A DNA stretch of 64,000 nt, from the NCBI GenBank assembly GCA_949987705.1, contig OX465281.1, positions 241,201,143-241,265,142 of the forward strand, read 5' to 3'. This document shows, piece by piece, positions 43,365 through 55,793 of the stretch. This DNA comes from Thereva unica (Eukaryota > Arthropoda > Insecta > Diptera > Therevidae). The position numbers and the translations under genes are program-made. How positions within the stretch are numbered: the first letter of the stretch is position 1; every line of letters starts with the position of its first letter. Under the pieces are notes generated by a model. The model saw only the letters and a program-made list of their open reading frames with translations. It made no database searches and was not told the origin of the DNA.

Positions 43365-45847
43365 AGCACGGGGTCGCTACAACCAATGCACTACCTAAAC
43401 GTTTATCCCGAGGGCGATTACGAAAAGTTGGACCAGACGGGTATTTATACTTATATACCAGTTGCTTCGATTTTTTCTGAACACTTTTAATAGTAGTATC
43501 AAGCCAGCTCTACCATACAAAATCACTCAGGCTCAAAACTTATAACGCAGTTTTTCAGATCATTTGGATCTCTGTATTCATGATAAGATCTTAACTCTAT
43601 TTCAACTTTACATTATCGGTTAACATTTTCATTACGCATCAGGGATTTTAATAATTCGTCAAACAGGGTTTGGGAAATTCTCAATTATAAACGAAAACCC
43701 CATCTACGTAATTAGTTTTTTCCTCCATCTTCGTCAAAACTATTTTAAACGCAATTTTTTCTCCTTGCATCATTAATATTTAACTTTTGATTACAATAAT
43801 TATATGCAATTTCTAAAATACAAAAAAATAGTTTATAATTCGTCATTAGCTAGTCGCTATGTTTTAGAGCCCGATTCCCAGAAATAAATCTCCTCGTGGG
43901 TGCTCCGATGACCCATCAATGCTAATTCCAAGTCTAGTGAACATAAATTATCAATGAAGCATTAAATGTAGTACACCCAATTACATCAATTGCGCTGTCA
44001 TTAAGAGGCGTGAGTACTTGGCATTGAATTACTGCAGCATGTCGCGATTTTGTGGGAGTTCCTGAAACTGACACCGACTATCGATAATGATGAAACATAG
44101 ACTACTTTGCTGGGGAAGACACCGATTGGGAGTCATGTGAAGTATGCGGATTTGGCAATTGGCAGTAATGCTGGAAAAAATTGAACATGGTTACCGCTTC
44201 CGTGTTCTTTGCCGCCTCTTTGAAATATGTAGGAGAGATTTGTTGGGAAAAAGCATGGAGCAAGGAATGTCGAAAATTGGAAGCACCGGGTTATTTTGTT
44301 TAATTTTATTAAAACCCTTTCATTTTTAAAATAATGCTTGTTAATGTAATGCTATGAAATACTGTATGCAAGCAATATACTTTCCTAGTTACTACCATAA
44401 AGAGGCGCTTTCGTTTTACTGTAAAAGCAGTTAGATACCTTTGTAGCACCTTTGAGGGATTCTTTTAAGGATCACGTTATGCAAAAGAGTCCGTGAATTT
44501 AGTCAGTAAAAATCGGACTCTACCGTCTTAGGCATAGGCGGTCATTCCGTGCTACTAAACCGACTCCTACCTCTTTGCCAAGCGGAGGAACCCCTTTTGG
44601 AAATATTCGGTGAACTGTAATACACTTATTTTGAATTTGAGTGGGCAGTATAGTGCAGATACTATGAACGGTTTATATGTGTCATCGATTTGGACTGTAG
44701 TACCTTGGCAATAGTCCTTCGTATATTTCTTAGTACCTTGCAGATGATATCTTGTCGAATTACGGCATGCACGCTTGGCATGCACCTTTTTTAGACTAAA
44801 GGGTGTACAATTGGGGCTTTCGAAAATTGCATAGGACAAAGAAAACGGGCAATTATCTTGGTGACCATTAAGGATGTTAATACCATACTCAATAAAACGT
44901 TTTCGTTCGATTGCATAAGTCAAGCAGCATTGGACTTGGTAAGTAGTTTGTTGGAGGACTGCTTGGTAAAACAAAACATTAGCTTTTGGAATGGTCTATG
45001 TGGATGTTGATTTTTGTGCCTGTGGTGGGAGAGTGCATACTTTTGTGGCATGCCAATTTGTTCGATGTGTGTGCTAACTGCGAGCGCTTGCGGGCTTGTA
45101 AGAAAATTAACCAATCTTACTATTTTTAATCGGGAGGGCGTGGACTCCAAGATCGTCCACGGCTATAATAGCACAATCTTGGATTTGTAACACAAGGGTG
45201 TGTTTGCCACACCAACAAACTACCGCGCGATTTAACTTCAGGAAAAGCCTCGCCGTCGACATTACATCAATGATACGTTCCAAGCTGAGTTTTTGTTTAT
45301 CTGATTTTAGCTAGTTAAAGTAAGAAATATGCAATTTACGCAGTCATCACGTCCATATGGGACTACTCTTCCAAGCTCGGTATCCCATAGAAATTTTGTT
45401 ACAGTAGCTGTAGGTAGTTAAGCTCGAGAGAGACCCTCGTTTACTTTCTGCTGAAACCAGTTAGTACACCCTAGACAGCTTAGTTTTGGAGGACTTTAAA
45501 AAGGAATTCAGGCTGAGAATCAGGGCACTGCTAAGCTTCGTTAGCTTGACAGGATAGCTTTAAATATTAGTTATTGTCAACAACACCTTAATCTTAGAAA
45601 ACTTAACGACTAATGTGTTTATGTTCGTATGTTCCCAAAAGGCTACTACACCGTAGAATCCATCTTAATGAAATTTTACCCATGTGCTATTTACATTAAC
45701 AGAAAGAACACAGCCTATTCTATTACTCTATAAAGCCACTCCTAGATTGCGCTGTCATGGAGAGCTTCGTTGAAAATCATCGCTTTGAAATTTTGCATGA
45801 AGGTCCGTGGAGTCTCTCATGATGCACCTGGAAGCCTGGTTTTCAAA
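43365..45847. other. Unassigned sequence
   Basis: Minus ORFs at 44567-44974 (135 codons) and 44920-45150 lie end to end, but I recognise no domain in them. Both could be relics of a transposon ORF. The rest is AT-rich without features. Confidence 0.4.
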
Positions 45848-46225
45848 AATTCAAAATGGCCGCCAAAATATGACCAAAATTCAAAATGGCTGCGGAAATA
45901 TGGTTGAATTTGCCAATGTTGTTCCGATTCCAATGAAAATGGGTATCTAGGGTTTAAGGTAGCAAGTAACGAATTTGTGGTAAACTTACTAATATGGCGG
46001 ACGAATTTTGCTAATTTTGTTCCGATTCTAATGAAAGTGGGTATTTAGGGTTTTCTAAGGTAGCAAATAATGAATTTATGATCAAAACTTAAATTCAAAA
46101 TGGCCACACCAATCGAACCCCATGTTTTAAGAATTATTGTAGTCTGATTCCAATGAAAATCGGTACATTGGAGTTTTTAAGGTAGCAAATAACGGGGCCA
46201 TGGTGGACGAATTTGCAAAATAAAT
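45848..46225 (+). repeat. Degenerate tandem repeat, ~100-120 bp units
   Basis: Three units begin TTGTTCCGATTC (45919, 46017) or TTGTAGTCTGATTCC (46137). Each continues AATGAAAATGGGTAT or a near form, then TTTAAGGTAGCAAATAA. AAAATGGC(C/T)GC strings are interspersed. The unit resembles the 4066-4460 repeats in having ATGGCGG and a GGGTAT box, but the order of parts differs. Confidence 0.65.
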
Positions 46226-48290
46226 GTCTTTTCCCCGGGAAGCTGTATGAATAATGTTCAAGAATTGGAAAATCGGAGAATTTTTACTTCCTAGCTACAA
46301 ATGGAAAAACACTGATTATAGTATATTCTGAAGCTCTCCAAGCAATCGGTTAAGAATTGATCAATGAGGTTTTTTTTTTAAATGATGGAAATGTGGGATT
46401 TATATAGAATGGATTAGAACTAAGAAACCCTCCATCTCTGAAATTTTAGGTATAAGTCTAGGATTCAGCAATACCGGAAGAGGATGGCATCTCCGTAAAG
46501 AAATATAATCTGAGTCAGTGACATTGCAGATAAGAACCCAGGGGTCAAGCGTTTGTTCCTTTATTTTGCTCCGATGGGTACAGCGAGGCGCTGGAACCCG
46601 TTGCAGTGTTAGGTTGTACCTAATAATAATATTACTAGAAAACTGAATTAGATCCTAGCGAGAAAAAATATAGTCTACCTATCATTCAAGAGTTCTGGGA
46701 TTGAATCTCACGCGATGATAAGTCTCCTTCATTTAACCACTTTTCCTGTCTAGACATCCTCCTCCTTACTTTCCTTCGCTCTTTCCCGAAATTAATTTGG
46801 CTTCTCTCTTTTAACGATCAACATACCGAAGCAACCAAACTCGGGTTCCATCAGCGAAGTCAAAGTTTTTGCTCGGTTTTATCAGTCGGTATAGTTAGCC
46901 AGGTGATAGCGTGGCGGTATTTTATTCTTCTTTTATAATTTTTCGATTAGAGGTAAGAAATCTGAACTATCGAGACTATGAAGGACTACGCTCTAAAATT
47001 TAGTTTTCCATATAAAAAACATATAACAACCATTTTTAAATTAGGGTGTAGGTAGTTTTTAATAATCTACAAAAATAATGAAAATTAGATTGTGATTCCT
47101 TTAAAGTGTTGAGAATCTTGTGCTAACATAATTACGTGCTCCTATTAATTGAATCCTTATGCATAATTTCAATCAAATTGATACAACACCCGTCTTCATC
47201 CAGGTATCATTTGATTCAAGGTTAAAAATAAAATCAAAATCGAACCCATATTAGGGAAGAGCAAAAAAAAACTAAAAAGACAGACAGGAAAAAATCTGAA
47301 ATGGTTCAGTTCAAGTTTTTTTTTTTAGGTTTTAGGTTAATTACATAAACACAGTGGATAGAATCTTAATCTTTCAGAACAAAAACTTAAATCATAATCG
47401 TTTTGTTACGAAAAAAAATTCGCATTACCTTAAAACAAACAAAAATTCTTTTATTGGTTATAATATCAATAAAAATTAAATCGATTTCATTTTTGGATAC
47501 CCAGCAATCACCAATAAACTTGAAGGTTAATCTCATTTCAAATAGAGAAGATCTTACCAAAATTGAAAAATATCTAAGAAAAAAAAAAAAAAAACATTTT
47601 ACCTGTAATTTTTGTTTCTCTATTTTTTAACACGCAAACCACACCTCCTATAACACCCAAGACATTTTCATAGAGTTTGCGCCTAAAGCTGTATTTCTTT
47701 ATCTCAAAACAGTGCCACACAATGCCTCGAACAATGATTAATTTTTTTTCACAAGGAGAAAATTGTTTTTGGATTTATTTATTTTTTTTTCTTAAATTCT
47801 TCAAGTAAAAATATTTTAAAAATCAAATAGAAAAATCGTTACCTAAAATGGATGTAGGTAAAAAAGATTGTCTTCCTTGTTGTAACCATCAAACAAAAAT
47901 GCGCGACCGCGGCGCCATTTAGCAACAAAATTTACTAAACCAACGCGCTTGCTGTCTGCGCAGACTCCCATGTCTTATACATATTAAATCGCGTTATTGC
48001 ATCGATTAATCGCATTCAAGGGCTTGGATTTGTTTCTCGTTATTTTATTAACTAGACACTTCAAGATTCTTCTTCCGATATTAGTCACAGGTGTGTAGTA
48101 GAGATTTTCACCTTGCGCCAATTTTTTTTTTCATGATTAATTTTTCGGTGTGATTTTGGCGCTCGCAGATTTGAGTGAGATGAGAAACTGCTGCAGAGGC
48201 ATCTGTTAAGTGTCCTTGTGAATTATTTTAAGATATTGAAGGAGATGAGAATAAATCAAATAATAGATGTCGCTAGTTGTATTTGTAATT
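46226..48290. other. Unassigned AT-rich sequence downstream of the second cuticle gene
   Basis: No gene recognised. A long A tract occurs near 47581-47596. A GC-richer patch at 47900-47990 has no clear function. Confidence 0.45.
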
Positions 48291-48294
48291 TTTT

Positions 48295-48304
48295 TTTATT
48301 TATT
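48295..48304 (-). terminator. Polyadenylation signals of the His-rich cuticle gene
   Basis: Overlapping AATAAATAAA on the minus strand about 110 bp after the stop codon at 48415. Confidence 0.55.
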
Positions 48305-48414
48305 TACGTCTAAATTATCAAAAGTAAAGAAAAAGTAAAATTTAACAGCCATTAATTAATAATAATTAACATTTATAATAATTTTGTTTCTCCGTCGTGG
48401 TTTTTGTTTTATAT

Positions 48415-49317
48415 TTAAGAGTTACGAGCTAAATATTCTACGGCTCTTTCGAGAGTTGGTGGTAAATGAGTACCCTGTGAAAGAAAGTGAATTTTATTTA
48501 GATTATTTTTTTTGTGTGGTATATTCAAACTCACCTTTGGAACGAATCCCCTATCATCAGCTGTATAGTCGATGCGATATTTTTGGCCATCATCACCGAT
48601 GTATTCGTAGTATCCACTAGCTGCTAGATCTGGATTATAGCTGCCAGATTCCTCTCCGAGAATTTTGTTCTCAGTTTCGTATAGGTATCTGTAGTTGCTT
48701 GTGAAGGGGTCTTGTGTCTTCTCAAAGCGGATAATCTTGTTTCCAGTGGGTGGAGCAAATCGGCTAGCAGCACTCTGTTGTGGTCGTACTGCAGCTTGTG
48801 ATCTCTGGGCTGCTGCTCTTTGAGCGGCTAATGATGATGCTGATGCTCTTTGTCCAGCTGATCCAAATACATTTGGACTTAAGTTCGAAGAGCTACCTGC
48901 TTGATTAGCTGCTTGATTGTATTTTCCGCTGCTTTCTCCTTGATGATGATAGTGTCCAGTATTTTCGCCTTCATGATGATACTTTCCGCCTTCTTCTCCT
49001 TCGTGATGATATTTTGCGCGTGCATCACCTTCATGATGATATTGTCCTCTATTATCGGGATTATAGTGGCCATCATGCTGCCTATCTGGATGATGATAGT
49101 GTCCATCATCACCAGATCGGGGATGATAGCGACCATCGTCTCCACCGGCTCTAGCTCCACCACCGAACCGTGCTGCTGCTGAGCCAAACGGACTACTGAA
49201 TTGTCCTAGAGCAACCGCTAGCTGAGCAACAATCACCAACTGTAATTAAAGTAATAATATCAATAATAATATCAACTAAGTATATCCTCAGATCCGTACC
49301 AGTACTAAAAATTTCAT
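48415..49317 (-). CDS. Cuticle protein with RR domain and His/Tyr/Gly repeats, three exons
   Basis: Secreted chitin-binding cuticle protein, 260 aa. Exons 49300-49317 (M-K-F-L-V-L), 48535-49239 and 48415-48474 are joined over two 60-bp GT-AG introns (49240-49299 and 48475-48534), all phase 0. Residues 1-18 form a signal peptide. About residues 39-115 are eight or so imperfect tandem units of 9-11 residues around a (G/A)xYHHEGE core. An Ala/Gln/Ser-rich linker follows. The Rebers-Riddiford domain is about residues 188-247 (YRYLYETENK, then GYYEYIGDDGQKYRIDYTAD and GF-V-P-K), closing with GTHLPP from exon 3. The His-rich repeat may contribute metal binding or sclerotisation cross-links; that is inference. 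The exon layout matches the gene at 15873-16485, so both may derive from a local cuticle cluster. No damage seen; no orthologue name assigned. Confidence 0.93.
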
Positions 49318-49384
49318 TTTGAATATCACACAAGAAATTGTCTTATAACACCAGAACTCCTCTACTTTGAAGATATGAAAGCGG

Positions 49385-49422
49385 AATGTGATCTTTTCCA
49401 AGGGGCTTCTAAAATTTATATA
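49385..49422 (-). promoter_or_regulatory. Core promoter of the His-rich cuticle gene
   Basis: TATATAAA on the minus strand (first T at 49422) lies 33 bp upstream of an initiator-like TCACATT whose A is at 49389. The implied leader is about 70 nt. Confidence 0.65.
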
Positions 49423-49429
49423 CCCCGGC

Positions 49430-51220
49430 CTCAACTCAAGATGATCATCTGTGGATCCGCAAAATCTCCGATCTTGTCTTGATCTGTCGATAGTGCTGCT
49501 TTTGGGTGGTGAAGCGCACAGCTGAACAGCCGTCATAACGTCTCCATAAAGTCATCATCTGCATCATTTCGGTATTGGAGCAAAAGATTTATTAGAAATC
49601 GTGTTTTTTTGGGCAGCCTTAGGTGCAATTTACTTAAACGTTTCAAGAGAGACGCAAATCATGTTACAAGCGATCTTGACTAATTGGATCGTGTACTAAA
49701 TCGTATCTTTGATACTACTAGTGCAATAACAACTACATCAACGACGAAAAAAAAATGTCAAGAATAAATAAACATGATTCCTTCGACATAATTTTTTTAT
49801 GATAGTCGAATTCTACTTTTTCAATGAATATTGATAAATTTTTTATGATCAGTTTTTGCGATGTTTTTGCGATATTTTTTGTTATTTTGAGGAAAAATTG
49901 GAGCGATTATCGTTAAATATGTTTGCTTCCATAACGAGTTGGACAACTCATACCATACAAAAAAAGTGATATTGCTTAGCTAATTTTCTAACCTATAAGG
50001 AAGATCATTACTATTCGCACGATCAAATAAATTGTATGCTTTTACGAGGTGTCTGCTGTGCTGCTTTCTAGACCAAATAATAATAATAATAATTCTTAGA
50101 CATTCTAGATTTTTTTTGCGTAAAGTCGCTATCTAAAGATAGATAGTATTTATCCAGGTTCTTCATGCTTTTTAAATTAGATCACTTTTGTCTTAAGAAA
50201 TTCAAAAGGTGGGCTGATACAGTTATGTATTTTTTTAACTGATTTTTTATCAATAAATTATTTGTTTCTAGAATATTAATGATCATCTTACTCTATCTGA
50301 AATTTTTTTTTCTGGGGGAAAATGTCATGTGATACAGGTCATTTCCAGACCATAGACGAGAAAAGTTTAGACTTAAAGATCAAACGATCTCTAGTATCAG
50401 ACTAGAGCATTATTATTAAAACTGCTGCTATGCAATTAAACTTAGACTAGATTTTTTACTTATTTTTTTATTTTTTTTTTTTTGATATTTTGTTAAATGT
50501 GAACAGTAGTTGTAGAATGATGAAGTAAGAGCTTTATATAGGAATTTTCAAAATTAACAAAACAAAAAAATAGTGATATTTTATAGATAAGAAAATTTTT
50601 AGTCTAGTTTGGTAATTTATTAATATGTTCTTCTTATATAATGGTAATTTTGCTGCTAATTTAATTCTATGACTATCATATGCTATGTGAAAAAAAGAGA
50701 GACATTTTTAATTCTTAGAAAAAAAAGTATTTATAAATTTGTTTTTCAACTAAATATGTTGATTAATTTAGATAATGTAGGAGGATATTTTTATTTAAGA
50801 TTAACATGTTTTTTTTTTAATTTTGGATTTTTATAAATAATGCTTAATCATCGTTGAAGCTACTAGTGATTTTCGAGGCTATTTTTTAAGTAGTTTAAGA
50901 AGAAAGAAACAGGGTATGTTTTTTTATATTTGAAAATGTTGTGTTATAATCATAAAATTAAATTGAGTAATTAATTTTATTTTTATAATAATATAGTCAA
51001 AATTTCGTTGGTGAGCCATTAGAAGACTTAGAGTAACATCATACACTTTATGAAAATATGTTTGTGCCATAATTATTCTGTAATGATGGGAGTGGTGCAG
51101 CTGCTAATTCTCCTCAGTGAAGGGATATGCTAATATCGTATTTTATTGCTGTTGAAATTTACATTATAGATAGAAAAGTCGGCAGTACAAAGAGTTTACC
51201 TGTGAGCTTGGTAAGATTGG
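49430..51220. other. Unassigned AT-rich sequence upstream of the His-rich cuticle gene
   Basis: No gene recognised. Likely contains distal regulatory DNA for 48415-49317, but nothing specific can be named. Very AT-rich from 50100 to 51000. Confidence 0.45.
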
Positions 51221-51221
51221 T

Positions 51222-51587
51222 TTGAGGTTAATAATATCGTATAGTAAACAATTTTATATCGCAAGAAGCGGCAGTGAATATGGACAGGAATATACGACGA
51301 TGACTATACCTGCAAATAACGCTCGTAACGCGCTTTATGTCGAATTGAATCGAATTAAATCCGGCGAATTTCTAGTAAAACTCGCAGCACCAGCAAGTCC
51401 AAGATTAAGAGTAACCCTTTCTACTACCAGACCTTCACGTCGTACTAGTTATTTTGAAGTGAATAGTAGTAAGTTTGGTTTGAAGTATCCATTTCTCTAT
51501 CCAAGGAATACAGGACAGGATCGATTGATAAGAATCTCGAGGGTCCGACCTATGAGAAACTTTGGTACACTATTATTACCCAGTTAA
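51222..51587 (+). CDS. Unidentified ORF, 121 codons, possibly a last exon
   Basis: I do not recognise the product. The part from about 51265 onward has a balanced composition unlike the surrounding AT-rich DNA and reads as a plausible beta-rich domain: TTMTIPANNARNALYVEL, GEFLVKLAAPASPRLRVTL, then RRTSYFEV and a FGLKYPFLYP block, ending RPMRNFGTLLLPS. An AG precedes AAGCGGCAGTG near 51267, so this may be a 3' exon spliced from upstream and the ATG at 51222 may not be used. No signal peptide, and no polyadenylation signal close behind. Alternatives are an exon of a host gene, a retrocopy or a viral remnant. Confidence 0.4.
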   Translation: MRLIISYSKQFYIARSGSEYGQEYTTMTIPANNARNALYVELNRIKSGEFLVKLAAPASPRLRVTLSTTRPSRRTSYFEVNSSKFGLKYPFLYPRNTGQDRLIRISRVRPMRNFGTLLLPS

Positions 51588-51740
51588 CGCGGAGAGATGC
51601 CTTTTAAGGGCTACCCATAGAACTAGATGATGTAGAAATTATATCTATGGTCAACCCGTCCCTTAAAATCTAAAGACTTGCAATAGAATGACCACATGTT
51701 CTAAATCCCAAAACAAGCATTTCAGTGCTAGGGATTTTTA

Positions 51741-52085
51741 ATGAGATGTAAGTTCCTCCTTCAGCCTTCAGTCCATGCTGTAATATACAAAATCTGCATT
51801 CGACCTCACCTAGAATGCAGCTCCCTTGTGATACACTGCAAAAAAAGTACTTATATTAAATTTGGAAGACTAGATTACTTCGCTTGGCTTGTTCTCTCGG
51901 TCTACCGCTCCACTTTTCACCAATGATACAAACAATGATATTTCTTAATTACTACAACATCCAATAGTTCAAAGGTATGGTTCGTCGCCGTGCTTCTCAT
52001 GGCCCAAGCCATATTTTATCTTCCGAACCAAGCTTACTACAGACTACTTACTGCACTATGCCGTGACCAACGAAGCGTGAGTTGT
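51741..52085 (+). mobile_element. CR1/L2-like LINE C-terminal fragment
   Basis: The frame at 51770-51850 gives VYKICIRPHLECSS, the thumb-end motif of CR1-type RTs (compare LHSARLEFNLYLW at 55881-56384). The stretch to 52085 ends with AAGCTTACTACAGACT, like the other copies of this family. Heavily decayed. Confidence 0.6.
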
Positions 52086-52242
52086 GAGCTTAGATATGCC
52101 AAGTCATTCGACACCGACATCTGCATTAATTCGACACCGACTACTTGAGAACACATTAACATATAGTATATATATAGCGGTCGTTAGTAGTACTAGGTTT
52201 GCGCCTAAAGCCTAGTACTAAGTTCGATGCCATCTAAAGCTA

Positions 52243-52722
52243 GACCTTCGGTATTTCAACATTGAATTACTTTGACATTTTTTTAGCCGATTTCGAAAAA
52301 CGTAAACGTAATTCAGTACCATTTTAGGTGAGAGTCAATACGCACCGAACAAATGCGCTGAAATTGTTGAGTTTTACATTGAAAACAGTCGTTCAATTAT
52401 GAAAACTTTATGTGCTTTAGTATATGGAAGACAATATGGCGCCTTGGGTTATTTAAAATGTAAAGTTTATGCCAACAAGCCGCAGACCATTGACAAACTC
52501 AAAGCTAACATGCGAACCAAATAGCTGCTAGGATGCAGGAATTGCTGCTCGAAAAGGAGCTGGTTTTTTCGTATCGGGTGGAGGTGATCATTTAATAGGC
52601 ATTGTATTCAAAACCTGATTTGAATTAAATAGTAAAGAATATCCTAAATGAATTTTTTTTGTTCATTTATTAAAATCGGCTAAAATATGTCAGAGTTATT
52701 CAATGCTGAAATACCGAAGGTC
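52243..52722 (+). mobile_element. Mariner-like element, internally deleted
   Basis: 480 bp between TA duplications (52241-52242 and 52723-52724), with inverted termini GACCTTCGGTATTTCA on both sides extending with mismatches for about 50 bp to an AGCCGATTT block. The interior keeps both ends of a transposase. The N-terminal part reads CAEIVEFYIENSRSIMKTL. A C-terminal part reads TIDKLKANMRTK, then, after a frame change, FSYRVEV-like sequence and a GGGHLIGIVFKT-like end. The catalytic middle is gone, so this is a deletion derivative that could be moved only by a transposase made elsewhere. Confidence 0.85.
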
Positions 52723-52724
52723 TA

Positions 52725-54060
52725 GATGGCGCACACCATACAGTGATCCAGTAGTGCATAAAGAAGCACGGGAGTTGCACCAAAGAGTACCCGGCCCGGA
52801 ATGGAGTCATGCGCACCTTGTTACACAAACTGCAAAAAGCGGTACCAAAGGCATCATGTAGTACATACACATAATAAGTTAAACTTAGGTTGAACCCAGG
52901 TCCAACTACATGTGAACGCGAGTCGAGTTGAGTTAGGGTCGACTGAACTTGGCTCAGCTCTCAGCCAACAGATTGAGTTGAAATTAGTTGAATGACAGTA
53001 GCATCTTTGTGTTTTGTTTGTGATTTGTGACGAGAGTCGAAAATTCAATCCAACCACAACTTTATTATTTAAGTCATCAGGTATACGTAGTAATGGTGCT
53101 ATTGGGAAAAAAAACTTTCATGAATTTCTGCCCCTAAGCTAAGGGATCAACCAAGCTTTAAAGAACTTATAAAAGCTACAAACTCTCTCTAAAACAATCA
53201 AGTCTACCGACAGTGGCATGATTTCCAAAGAGTGCAATCTTTTACTTAACTTAGATCAATAATAACAGCCAAAACTATAGAAGAACAACATGCGGGGAGC
53301 TGTTTAAAGACAACAAACCAAATATATCCAGTCATGACCTTTCAAATGTAACAGCTTAGCAGCATTTAAATTGCAACGGTTTGAGAAAATACTTTTACCG
53401 TGTGCGACTTGGGTACTTACAAAAAAGCGTTCTGACCTAAACGTCCTTCGAGAATTTTTGATCTTCTATGTGAAAGAATACGATGCCGAAGAGTGGATTA
53501 CGACGAGAATTTGATGGAAGAATAAAACAAATCGAATTTTTAATTTTGAATCGGTTCAATCAAGCCATTAAAAAACGGCTGTTCGGAAAAGGATTTATTG
53601 TGATTTGCTTAGACCAATATTTTATTTCATCAGATACAAGTGATACTCTTACCAGACGCTAAAAATCATATGACGTAAAGAAACACTTTTTGTAGCGAAG
53701 CTCTAGACTTATGAAATAAGTTTATTTGCAATTACGTATTCTTCTTCTTAAGTGGTTCTGATCAAGTCTGTCATATGGTTTTTACAAACCAAGAACATCT
53801 GTTGTATAGTTTAACATTAAAGTCCATATTACTCGAAAAGAAAACTTAAACGAAACATAAATTTTTCCTTTGGCCTGGGTTCTAAGAATAGAATTCATTT
53901 TATCATCTAAATTTTTGTAAGCCACCACAGATTTGCTTGCCCTGGCTTTATTGACGGAAGATGAAATCTTTCGAAATAACCAAATCTGTAAACAGTATTC
54001 GGTTATTATATTATATTTTAGCAAAATTGATTAGAATCCATGTGCCTCACCCCTCTTACG
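52725..54060. other. Unassigned sequence
   Basis: No gene recognised. Small ORFs at 52854-53057 (-) and 53782-54024 (-) carry no known motif. Confidence 0.45.
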
Positions 54061-54210
54061 CTTCGAAAATATAAGACAAGCACGTGTCACACCTTGCCTT
54101 TACTATCGTGAGTAGATGTCCACTTCGATCAAACTGGATATCAAATCGATTTTGGATTGGGGCCTCATGAATCGTGTTGAGTTTAGGCGCAAAACGTCCT
54201 CTAGCGTAAA
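54061..54210 (+). mobile_element. CR1/L2-like LINE fragment
   Basis: The segment around 54118-54190 reads MSTSIKLDIKSILDWGLMNR, then VEF. It corresponds to STTSINRDIESILYWGKMNR in the 7303-7866 copy. Only the post-palm stretch remains. Confidence 0.7.
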
Positions 54211-55790
54211 ACTATTCCGAATTCCAAAAAACGGTGAAGACGAAATTTGTAGCATATATTCATATGTATGTTCTTCAACTTTGCCCCATTGATATTTTTA
54301 CCAAATGCATAGTTTCTCTTCGAAATAGAGAAAAGAGCGGAAAAGGCGAAAAAACGCCTATTAAATATAGCCTTAACCATATTTCGTTAGACCGTCACTT
54401 TTGTTAGAATATTTTTTATTATAGAAATAAATTTCATTCGGTTACTCGATTGGTGAAGGTCGTTCTTTTACGGATTCTGTACTAATACATTATGTACAAA
54501 TTTTCATTGACAACTTCACTACCATTTTTAGTCATTACGTATTTTATTTATTAGCAGTTCTGTTTGAAGAAACCTTTCAAATACATTCAATTCGCGATTT
54601 TAAAGTAATTTTTTTATAAATAATTAAAGGTACTTCTTAAAACTTAAAATTAGGCGTAATATCGGTAAGGATTTCCCAGTGCAATCAACAATTCCCCTTT
54701 AATGCAACTTCACATTAATTTATCGATCGACGTCATCAACCAAAATGGCTCACATTTGATTTAATAAAGTTCAATTAAAAGATGAAAAAATCGTTCTTAA
54801 TTTTACTAAAAAATGCGGATATTTTTTTATTGGCTTCTCACTAAATAAAAAGCTCCATAAAATATTGCAAAAAACACTCTCATTTGGACTAAAAAATTCT
54901 CAAGAGATCAAATTAGTTTTGTGTATTTTACTGTCGTCAAAATGTCAAATGTTCGATGATTTTATGGAGAGGTTTTTTTTATAGTCCAATTATTAAGTAT
55001 CGATTTAAGATAATTAAAATAGAACTTCGACTCAAAACAGAAACTTGCAAATTATGGCAAGGCATTGCCATAAGGTACGCACACAATACTTTCATTTTTC
55101 TGATTAAAGGTGCGACTGAGTAGCAACAATTCACTCCAACATAGCCTATCATCAACAAGTTGAGTTTTCATAAATTTTCTTCTCGAGACAGGATGATTGT
55201 ATCACGATTTAACACCCTAACTAGAAACTAGCCACAGTTCAGCAGCACGTCTTTATTGGATAGGGCGATGGTGGTTTAAAGTAGATAGCCAAGATCTAAC
55301 CCGTCTTTAACTCAGAAGTGGATTATTTCACTCAGATTTTATTTTGCAAGTTTCCTCGTAAATCTCGTGATTACTTTATTCGTAAATCTTTTCTATTACT
55401 TTATTGACAGATTTGATTCATATTTATTGGTTTTTGTTAGTGCGAATTCAGAGTGAGCTTTCTACACATGAATAGTAAATTATAAAGGAAATATAAATTT
55501 TTGAGACCGCCACTATTAATTAAAGAAATTTATGAGTGAGTATTTATCTAATCTAGAGTGAACTGAACGATATTGATAAAAAAAATTAAAGAATGTTAAC
55601 TGAAGCGAGTGTACTATTTTTGGCACAATATTTCTTTTGCTACCAGCTCACCATGTCGTCCACATCCAGTATAGTAAGCGTAGATCAAAGGATAAACGAA
55701 GACGAATATAGATTTACCGGAGTCTTGAGGATGGTGGCAAAGACAATGTGTTTGAACTATTGGATTCTTTTTTTTTATGTGAAAGTCTAA
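54211..55790. other. Unassigned AT-rich sequence
   Basis: No gene recognised. An 8-bp hairpin, TATGGCAA/TTGCCATA, is at 55054-55073. Confidence 0.45.
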
Positions 55791-55793
55791 GCT

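Noticed and set aside
48901..49182. Plus-strand ORF rich in Met, Ile and Phe, resembling a multi-span membrane protein
   Set aside because: It is the antisense of the His/Tyr repeat of the cuticle gene: GAT/CAT-type codons read backwards give hydrophobic residues. The minus-strand gene has introns, signal peptide, domain and promoter.
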